Shown here: positions 5,678 through 10,640 of the stretch, one piece after another
Numbering within the stretch: position 1 is the stretch's first letter
Layout of the letters: the number at the start of each line of letters is the position of its first letter
DNA from: a virus
Reading direction: 5' to 3' (one strand)
DNA: 25,607 nt
Virus record (IMG/VR): IMGVR_UViG_3300027907_000051
Location: 1 to 25,607 of that record
The notes under the pieces: generated by a model
Seen by the model: the letters and a program-made list of their open reading frames with translations, nothing else
What the model was told of the DNA's origin: nothing
Databases searched by the model: none
Translations under genes and position numbers: made by a program

Positions 5678-5816
5678 ACAACGTAAGCTTGCTTCAATGG
5701 GCGGGAAGGCGGCTCACGCGGCTGGCACGGCTCATCAGTTCACTCCGGAGGAAGCAGCTCGTGCCGGTCGTATAGGTGGCCGGAATCGTGGCCTCAACCG
5801 GAATGCTCAGAAATGA
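5634..5816 (+). CDS. KGG-motif (stress-induced repeat type) small protein (60 aa)
   Basis: Residues about 7-55 contain two copies of the Gly-rich, basic unit of the stress-induced bacterial acidophilic repeat (KGG) family: GFGSMD...ASMGGKAAHA and a second around EEAARAGRIGGRNRG. These proteins are small, hydrophilic and probably disordered; chromosomal relatives are linked to general stress responses, and the phage role is unknown. GGGAG is well placed ahead of the ATG. The start lies inside the end of the secreted-protein gene (44-base overlap, different frame) and the stop overlaps the next start as ATGA, so it belongs to the compact operon. Confidence 0.78.
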   Translation: MSVKKRGFGSMDRDKQRKLASMGGKAAHAAGTAHQFTPEEAARAGRIGGRNRGLNRNAQK

Positions 5817-6013
5817 GAGGTAGCGCAGATGATCCGCGGATTGCGCAGATTAAGGAAATCCTTACTCGCAAGCCCGATTTCACTCGCCACGAGATCTATC
5901 TATCCCTCGGGGTAGCAAACAAGACGCTCGACCGTTGGATTCAGCTAGGTTGGGTACCTCATATCAAGAAAAAGACACCGACTGAAAACAGTCCTTGGAG
6001 AAGAAAATTATGA
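5813..6013 (+). CDS. Small helix-turn-helix DNA-binding protein (66 aa)
   Basis: Residues about 20-48 read as a helix-turn-helix: a first helix (DFTRHEIYLSLG), a short turn and a recognition helix with the typical NKTLDRWIQLG pattern, as in MerR-like or small phage excisionase-like proteins. The rest is a short basic tail (HIKKKTPTENSPWRRKL). It is probably a small regulator or DNA-bending protein in the host cell. Coupled on both sides by ATGA overlaps (5813-5816 and 6010-6013). Target unknown; a candidate for binding the repeated palindromic element at 1344 and 13083, but that link is speculative. Confidence 0.72.
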   Translation: MRGSADDPRIAQIKEILTRKPDFTRHEIYLSLGVANKTLDRWIQLGWVPHIKKKTPTENSPWRRKL

Positions 6014-6399
6014 GCTGGCAATGTCTTATAACTGGTGCAATCCTTATAGATCCTGCATTTAAAAGGTGGATCGTAGGTGATCTGCACATCGATGTTGAAG
6101 GAGAAGTCTACGTCTTTAACGCAACCGGCTGCTATTGGGAGCCTATAGACCATGATATGTCTGTTTATAAGGCCGTAGAGTGTGGCGATTTCTTCGAGAA
6201 GAACAATGTTATAGTAATGAAGGAGCAAGACGCAAAGCTTAATGCTACCGCAATTGCTTACATAACAGATCAGGTCGAAGATGCTCTCGAGCCGAAATTC
6301 CCGGCGACTTACTGCTCCCACTGCGGAGGAAAATTTGGGCCAGGTAATGCGGGTTTCTCCAATTGTGATTCTCACGCAGGTTTGAGGAGAATATCATAA
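6010..6399 (+). CDS. Hypothetical protein with C-terminal CSHCG motif (129 aa)
   Basis: Not recognised. I chose the ATG at 6010 (ATGA overlap, GGAGAAG upstream) over a TTG at 5995. The first half is strand-rich and aromatic (around MSWQCLITGAIL and VEGEVYVFNATGCYWEP). A helical acidic stretch follows (about 65-100). The C-terminus has CSHCG and, after a Gly-rich loop, NCDSH, giving Cys and His ligands for one zinc site. Another member of the Cys-pair small-protein set in this phage. Function unknown. Confidence 0.72.
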   Translation: MSWQCLITGAILIDPAFKRWIVGDLHIDVEGEVYVFNATGCYWEPIDHDMSVYKAVECGDFFEKNNVIVMKEQDAKLNATAIAYITDQVEDALEPKFPATYCSHCGGKFGPGNAGFSNCDSHAGLRRIS

Positions 6400-6608
6400 T
6401 GGCTCAATACATCACCCACTACCGTATATATATGCAGGAGACTGGTACGGAAACTCGTGAAGGTTTCGGAACTCCTATAGATATACAAGTTTTTGCTGGT
6501 TTTCTGCTCAGTCTTCGCGAGCAAAAAGGACGTGCATACTATTATCGTGAGGAAGATGTAGTCGAACTGACGAAAGAAGAGTACCTTACGGGTCGAGTAT
6601 CTGCATGA
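6399..6608 (+). CDS. Small hypothetical protein (69 aa)
   Basis: Not recognised. The ATG shares one base with the upstream stop (TAATG), and its own stop overlaps the next ATG (ATGA), so it is a fully coupled operon gene. It has an amphipathic start (AQYITHYRIYMQETG), a short hydrophobic middle (IDIQVFAGFLLSL) and a charged Tyr-rich end (KGRAYYYREEDVVEL). No Cys. It could be a small alpha/beta domain. Nothing indicates function. Confidence 0.65.
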   Translation: MAQYITHYRIYMQETGTETREGFGTPIDIQVFAGFLLSLREQKGRAYYYREEDVVELTKEEYLTGRVSA

Positions 6609-6931
6609 GACACTATTTCTTCCGAGGTAAGCACATTGCCTCAGTTAATCCGTCTGCAATCTTCGTGCATGGAAGAAAGCAAATTCCTCCAGGCCGAGCA
6701 TTCTTCTGCCCTATCTGTGCGGAAATCTGGTTGCTCGCGCCGGTTGACAGGGAGGAAACATTCGTGGATCATGTATTATGTGACAGGCATCCTCCGACTG
6801 CTTCACGTCGAGCTGGTAGTATGTTCCTATCCTGGGATGCGGAGTGGAACAAAGATCTACCTTCCGAACTTCTGAAAATGGAGTTCTTAACGTTGTATTC
6901 TCAAAAGGAAATGCAAAATGGCAACAGTTAG
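6605..6931 (+). CDS. Hypothetical Cys-containing protein, partial zinc-ribbon look (108 aa)
   Basis: Not recognised. Starts at an ATGA overlap. CPIC lies near residues 35-38, with a further Cys-x-Arg-His (LCDRH, around 58-62), which together could hold one zinc ion. The N-terminus is basic and aromatic (MRHYFFRGKHIASV). The C-terminal third is helical and acidic. It overlaps the ATPase gene at 6918 by 14 bases, so it is part of the recombination operon and is translated just ahead of the Sak4-type ATPase. It may act with that protein, by position only. Confidence 0.68.
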   Translation: MRHYFFRGKHIASVNPSAIFVHGRKQIPPGRAFFCPICAEIWLLAPVDREETFVDHVLCDRHPPTASRRAGSMFLSWDAEWNKDLPSELLKMEFLTLYSQKEMQNGNS

Positions 6932-7766
6932 CCCGATCATTGAAGGGATGGGATCTTCCTTCAATATTCCCGGTGCGAAAGTGCTTCTGATGGGCGATGC
7001 CGGTACAGGCAAAACTCATTCCCTTCGCACCTTGATTGAAGCAGGCATCGAAGTATTCGCCTTATTCACCGAGCCCGGCATGGAGGTCGTCTCGGACATT
7101 CCTGCCGATAAGCTCCATTGGAATTTCGTCAGTCCCTCGACAATCTCGTGGGAGAAACTGAAGGATTCCGCTCAAAAGATCAACACGCTTCCTTTCGAAT
7201 CCCTCTCCAAGCTCCCGCATATCAATCGCGGCCAGCACGCGGAGTTCATTACAGTTTTATCCGTACTCTCCGACTTCGTGGATCAACGCACAGGAGAGAA
7301 ATATGGCCCTGTCGATAATCTGAATCAGTCTCAAGCCCTCTGGATCGATTCCCTTTCCGGAATCAATACTATGGCGATGAATCTCGTAGCTGGATCGAAG
7401 CCGATGAAATCTCCAGCCGATTACGGCGTCGCAATGGACAATCTCGAGAATCTTCTGGAGAAGCTCACGCAGGATCTGAAATGCCACGTAATAGTAACTG
7501 GCCATGTCGAGCGCGAGACAGAGGAAGTGACTGGTCGAATCCTCAAGATGATCGCGACAATCGGCAAGAAACTTGCGCCGAAGATTCCGAAACTCTTTTC
7601 TGATGTAATAAACACTCAGCGCCACGAACGGGACTTCTCATGGTCTACAGTCACTCCCGATATGACGCTCAAAGCTCGGAACCTTCCTTGGGCAGATAAT
7701 CTTCGCCCATCATTCGTTCCTTTGATCGAGAATTGGAGACGTAAGAACGAACAGGCGGGACAATGA
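6918..7766 (+). CDS. Sak4-type RecA-like ATPase (AAA_24 type) (282 aa)
   Basis: A RecA-fold P-loop ATPase of the kind phages use for single-strand annealing and strand exchange. Walker A is GDAGTGKT at residues 26-33. A Walker-B-like strand ends in LWID at 141-144, and a later core strand (VIVTGH, about 191-196) carries the Thr-Gly-His usually found in this group. The length fits Sak4/AAA_24 proteins. It likely acts in the cytoplasm with the SSB-like protein at 8214 and the Fe-S nuclease at 3785, an arrangement seen in many phages. AAAAGGAAA precedes the ATG, and the start overlaps the previous gene by 14 bases. Its stop overlaps the next small gene as ATGA. Confident on the fold; the annealing role is inferred from family and neighbours. 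Confidence 0.88.
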   Translation: MATVSPIIEGMGSSFNIPGAKVLLMGDAGTGKTHSLRTLIEAGIEVFALFTEPGMEVVSDIPADKLHWNFVSPSTISWEKLKDSAQKINTLPFESLSKLPHINRGQHAEFITVLSVLSDFVDQRTGEKYGPVDNLNQSQALWIDSLSGINTMAMNLVAGSKPMKSPADYGVAMDNLENLLEKLTQDLKCHVIVTGHVERETEEVTGRILKMIATIGKKLAPKIPKLFSDVINTQRHERDFSWSTVTPDMTLKARNLPWADNLRPSFVPLIENWRRKNEQAGQ

Positions 7767-7936
7767 ACAAGATACAATTAATCAACGCCCTTGATGCGGC
7801 TATCGAGCATAGAATAGCCATAGCTCTTGCTGATGCAGATGTTATTCAAATAACACCGGAAGTATATGCACGGCGTCAGGAGACTTACCAGACATACCTG
7901 CGTCAAATCGCAGCAGAGATTCAGTACCGTGACTAA
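7763..7936 (+). CDS. Very small helical protein (57 aa)
   Basis: An open frame of 58 codons from ATG 7763 (ATGA overlap with the ATPase stop) to TAA 7934-7936. The protein starts MNKIQLINALDAAIEHRIA and is one or two charged helices ending in QIAAEIQYRD. Not recognised. Coupling to the ATPase stop and the even, non-repetitive codon pattern support it as a gene. Its stop is the last coding base before the structured region at 7937. Confidence 0.6.
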   Translation: MNKIQLINALDAAIEHRIAIALADADVIQITPEVYARRQETYQTYLRQIAAEIQYRD

Positions 7937-8178
7937 CGAATTGGAGAAACTAGACAGCAACTAACAAGTGCTGTTCCGACCGAGGTGAGATCGGGATATA
8001 ATCTTACGGAGGCGGCCGGAGTGTCTGAACCCTGAGGCATCTCCCGAAACACAAGGAACCAGATACATATAACTCGCAGATAGGCTGCGAATGGAAGGGG
8101 CAATTCCCGCGTATCTGATTCCGGTGTTTCTCCGGTAACGCATACTGTCGGTGGCTACAGACCATTAGCCACTATTTT
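7937..8178 (+). ncRNA. Candidate structured RNA, multibranch domain plus pseudoknot
   Basis: No plus-strand frame longer than about 15 codons is convincing here, yet helices nest across the whole region. P1: 7940-7950 with 8126-8136 (11 bp, two G-U), closing everything inside. P2: 7954-7962 with 7967-7974 (8 bp, one bulge). P3: 7985-7991 with 8001-8007. P4: 8017-8026 with 8035-8046, with bulges. P5: 8055-8066 with 8111-8122 (GGAA and CAGATAC arms, one C-A mismatch), capped by a hairpin 8074-8079/8085-8090 and a GA-rich loop. A pseudoknot and T-run follow at 8145-8178. It starts one base after a stop codon and ends before the SSB-like gene's ribosome binding site. I do not match it to any riboswitch, ribozyme, tRNA or tmRNA. 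It may be a free small RNA or a long leader. Helices were found by eye; no covariation is available. Confidence 0.6.
8145..8178 (+). terminator. Hairpin with T-run, also an H-type pseudoknot candidate
   Basis: GTGGCT (8151-8156) pairs with AGCCAC (8167-8172), extended by 8150-8173, and is followed by TATTTT. This would terminate transcription or mark the 3' end of the RNA at 7937. In addition CTGT (8145-8148) can pair with ACAG (8157-8160) in the loop. The result is a standard H-type pseudoknot: 4-bp and 7-bp stems, with loops of one, zero and six bases. Confidence 0.6.
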
Positions 8179-8213
8179 GATATAACTTTTAAACCTAAAC
8201 CTAAGGAACTACC

Positions 8214-8648
8214 ATGGCATCAGTATTTAACCCCGATACCTTCCTCAACATTGAAACTACCGAAGCCAACGAAACTACCTATACTCCGATACCCGAAGGC
8301 GAGCATGTGGCTGTAATTAAGGAAATTAAACCCCGCGTTGCGAAGGATGCAACTATCCTTGACGTTTACTGGGGTGTAGATGAACCTGAAATTATTGAGG
8401 TGACCGGAATGAAATCTCCGATTATCCGTCAAACTGTTTTCCTCGACATAAGTGAGAACGGCGGTCTCGCCGTTGGTAAGGGCAAGAATGTGCAACTCGG
8501 AAAGCTTCGCGAGGCAGTGGGCCAGAATCAAAACGGCAAGAAATGGAGCCCCGCTGATCTGCTCGGGCAAGTCGCAAAGATTAAAGTCGTTCATCGCATG
8601 TACGAGAACGAACCGCAAGCTGATGTGAAAGGCGTTACCGCCGTCTAA
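8214..8648 (+). CDS. SSB-like single-strand DNA-binding protein, DUF669 type (144 aa)
   Basis: Strand-rich throughout, opening with the FNPDTF...PIPEGEHVAVIKEI pattern typical of DUF669-type phage proteins, which are SSB-like and usually sit next to Sak4/AAA ATPases. Further strands around ATILDVYWGVDEPEIIEV and a closing strand (AKIKVVHRMYENEP) fit an OB-like fold. It has no acidic C-terminal tip, so it may bind partners differently from host SSB. It likely coats single-stranded phage DNA during replication and annealing with the ATPase at 6918. AAGGAA is well placed ahead of the ATG. It is preceded by the structured region at 7937-8178, which could control it. Confidence 0.75.
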   Translation: MASVFNPDTFLNIETTEANETTYTPIPEGEHVAVIKEIKPRVAKDATILDVYWGVDEPEIIEVTGMKSPIIRQTVFLDISENGGLAVGKGKNVQLGKLREAVGQNQNGKKWSPADLLGQVAKIKVVHRMYENEPQADVKGVTAV

Positions 8649-8672
8649 AAAGAACCATCCCTGTGGTCGATA

Positions 8673-8709
8673 GAGATCGTATAATCTCCGGGCAGATGCG
8701 AGGTCTGCC
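8673..8709 (+). promoter_or_regulatory. Two intergenic hairpins ahead of the membrane-protein gene
   Basis: GAGAT (8673-8677) pairs with ATCTC (8684-8688) around CGTATA, repeating the sequence of helix P3 at 7985-8007. GGCAGA (8691-8696) pairs with TCTGCC (8704-8709) around seven bases and is followed by GTTT. The TATAAT at 8680-8685 is a perfect -10 hexamer, but no -35 lies at a proper distance. The second hairpin may be a weak terminator for the SSB-like gene. Confidence 0.4.
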
Positions 8710-8732
8710 GTTTCCACTACAAGGGGAATAAA

Positions 8733-8966
8733 TTGCACAGAATTGGTCAATCGCGCAAGCATTCAGCGCTCGAATCCGTACTCAACATTCTGATAGGTGT
8801 AACTGTCGCCTACGTCGCTAATATGCTTATCCTCCCCGAGTTCGGATTCCAGATCTCCCACCAGCAGAACATGGTTCTTACTGTTATCTATACCCTTATT
8901 TCATTCCTCCGCTCCTATTTCGTGCGGAGACTCTTCAACAAGCTACATCTCATGGATATCTTATGA
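8733..8966 (+). CDS. Small two-helix membrane protein, DUF7220 type (77 aa)
   Basis: Starts at TTG, chosen because AAGGGGA is six bases upstream and the first residues (HRIGQSRKHSALESV) match the family start. Two membrane helices at about 15-35 (VLNILIGVTVAYVANMLILP) and 45-65, with a basic cytoplasmic end (SYFVRRLFNKLH) that should face the cytoplasm. This is the pattern I remember for the DUF7220 phage membrane proteins, whose function is unknown. Its stop overlaps the methyltransferase start as ATGA. Not a holin by length or neighbours, though a small membrane lysis or exclusion role cannot be ruled out. Confidence 0.72.
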   Translation: MHRIGQSRKHSALESVLNILIGVTVAYVANMLILPEFGFQISHQQNMVLTVIYTLISFLRSYFVRRLFNKLHLMDIL

Positions 8967-10258
8967 ACATAATACCTATAAGTAAGCTAATTATCTCCAC
9001 GAATCGGCAGCGTAAGACATTTCCCGGCGATGCACTTCAGGAACTTGTCGATTCGATCCTGTCGAAGGGGCTGATGCATCCTCCAGTTGTTCAAAACGAT
9101 GGAGTTACCCTCGTCGCTGGCGAGCGGCGCTATCGTGCACTTCAGGAAATTGCCAAGAAGAAGGAAGTGTACAAGTGCAATGGGCAGGTAATACCTGACA
9201 ATCACATTCCTGTCACCCTCCTCGGAGACCTCACCCCGTTCGAGATAATGGAGGCGGAACTCGAAGAAAACGTATGCCGTCTCGATTTATCCTGGCAGGA
9301 AAAATCTTCCGCTACTCTTGCCCTTCACGAGCTTCGCGTTCAGCAGGCAGCCGCCAAGGGCGAGGTTCATACTCCGACGGATACTCACGCTGAAATTACC
9401 GGCTCGCGGAACGGAGCAGGCTATCTTCGTGATTCCCTGATCCTTGCTAAGAATATTCATATCCCTGAAGTTCGTGCCGCCAAGACGCAGAAAGAAGCGG
9501 TCAAGGTTCTCCGGAAGATCAAAGAGACGGAGCATCGCGCAGACCTCGCGAAGAAAGTAGATATGAAAGGAATCCAGCACGATATTCGGCTCGGCTCGAT
9601 GTACGACTTCATGCCCGAGCTACCTGACAAACATTTCGATCTAATAATAACTGACCCTCCATACGGCGTAGATGCAGATGAGTTCGGAGATATGGCTTCC
9701 ACCGGACATAATTACAAAGACTCATGGGAGCTAGCTCGTGAACATTACAGGACGACTGCGGAAGAAGGCTACCGCGTTACGAAAGACGAAGCTCACGTCT
9801 ACGCCTTCTGTGCATTCGAGCGTTTTAAGGAAGTATCAGATCTCTTCGATCTTGCTGGATGGTTTGTATGGCCGCGTCCTATCATTTGGAACAAGGGAAA
9901 TGGCATGTTACCACGTCCTGAACACGGGCCGAGATACACTTATGAATGTATCCTTTTCGCTGCCAAAGGAGATAAACGAACACTGCTCGTCAGATCCGAC
10001 GTCATTTCTATGCCAGGTGACGCGAAACTATTGCACGGCGCTCAAAAGCCGGTTGACCTCTATGTCGATCTTATCTCGAGGTCATGTCTCCCGGGATCTC
10101 GCATTCTTGATCCCTTCGGTGGAAGCGGCCCTGCGATCAGTGCAGCCGCCCAAACTCGTTGTACAGTTACGCTATTCGAACTTGACCGAGACAATTACAA
10201 CATATGCCTTGGACGGCTCAAGGAAAATCCATTAGACCAGATCGAGTTGGAGGTATGA
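8963..10258 (+). CDS. ParB-domain / DNA methyltransferase fusion (431 aa)
   Basis: Residues 1 to about 110 are a ParB/Srx-like N-terminal domain, with the GERRYRAL signature at 53-60 and the preceding LVDSI..KGLMHPPVV segment. The rest is an adenine- or cytosine-N4 methyltransferase of the N6_N4_Mtase family. Its DPPY catalytic motif at 231-234 comes before the AdoMet-binding motif DPFGGSG at 383-389, the beta-class order with the target-recognition part between them. It would methylate phage or host DNA in the cytoplasm, perhaps protecting it from restriction; the target sequence is unknown. No cognate restriction enzyme is present, so it is an orphan. ParB-plus-methyltransferase proteins occur in other phages and mobile elements. 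The start overlaps the previous stop as ATGA. Confidence 0.88.
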   Translation: MNIIPISKLIISTNRQRKTFPGDALQELVDSILSKGLMHPPVVQNDGVTLVAGERRYRALQEIAKKKEVYKCNGQVIPDNHIPVTLLGDLTPFEIMEAELEENVCRLDLSWQEKSSATLALHELRVQQAAAKGEVHTPTDTHAEITGSRNGAGYLRDSLILAKNIHIPEVRAAKTQKEAVKVLRKIKETEHRADLAKKVDMKGIQHDIRLGSMYDFMPELPDKHFDLIITDPPYGVDADEFGDMASTGHNYKDSWELAREHYRTTAEEGYRVTKDEAHVYAFCAFERFKEVSDLFDLAGWFVWPRPIIWNKGNGMLPRPEHGPRYTYECILFAAKGDKRTLLVRSDVISMPGDAKLLHGAQKPVDLYVDLISRSCLPGSRILDPFGGSGPAISAAAQTRCTVTLFELDRDNYNICLGRLKENPLDQIELEV

Positions 10259-10259
10259 G

Positions 10260-10640
10260 ATGGAAAAAGAAAATACCATATTCGTCTTTGGAAGTAACGA
10301 GATGGGAAAGCACGGGTTAGGTGCCGCGCTCTGGGCTAGGAAGTATTACGGAGCCAGATACGGAGTCGGGATAGGTCGTACGGGAAATGCTTACGCCATT
10401 CCGACAAAAGGCATGGAGATGGAATCTCTTCCTCTTGCCCAGATTCAAAGCTACGTCAATTGCTTCCTTCGGTATGCAGATGAGCATCCAGAATTATCCT
10501 TCATGGTTACGAGAATCGGATGCGGTCTCGCGGGATATAAAGACGAGCAAATCGGCCCTATGTTTCAAACGGCTCCTGATAATTGTCACTTACCTTCTGC
10601 ATGGCAGAAATATAAAATAGATAATAATAAAAATGGATAA
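10260..10640 (+). CDS. A1S_2505 family phage non-structural protein (126 aa)
   Basis: The start IFVFGSNEMGKHGLGAA, then the AIPTKG core and the RIGCGLAGYKDEQIGPMF segment match what I recall of the A1S_2505 family of phage non-structural proteins, which resembles macro domains with a nucleotide-handling look. The biochemical role is not known. GGAGGT lies directly ahead of the ATG, and only one base separates it from the methyltransferase stop. The C-terminus is a short Asn/Lys-rich tail whose AT-rich codons also form the leader of the polymerase gene (overlap of eight bases). Confidence 0.75.
   Translation: MEKENTIFVFGSNEMGKHGLGAALWARKYYGARYGVGIGRTGNAYAIPTKGMEMESLPLAQIQSYVNCFLRYADEHPELSFMVTRIGCGLAGYKDEQIGPMFQTAPDNCHLPSAWQKYKIDNNKNG

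Noticed and set aside
5959-6375. Minus-strand frame of 138 codons opposite the genes at 5813-6399
   Set aside because: Shadow of coupled plus-strand genes with good start signals; no ribosome binding site and no sensible domain on the minus strand.
8030-8052. CTGAGGC and CGAAAC as a hammerhead ribozyme core
   Set aside because: The hammerhead needs CUGANGA; here the last A is C, and the three stems do not fit around these boxes.
8091-8138. Fifteen-codon plus-strand frame (MEGAIPAYLIPVFLR) inside the structured region
   Set aside because: No proper ribosome binding site, and it lies within paired parts of P5; too short to support as a leader peptide.
7961-8143. Minus-strand open frame of 60 codons across the structured region
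   Set aside because: Arg/Ser-rich random-looking protein with no ribosome binding site in sight, on the strand opposite to all neighbours. The RNA helices explain the region better.
8680-8685. Perfect -10 hexamer TATAAT ahead of the gene at 8733
   Set aside because: No -35-like hexamer at 15-19 bases, no extended -10; the sequence is better explained as the loop of the hairpin 8673-8688.
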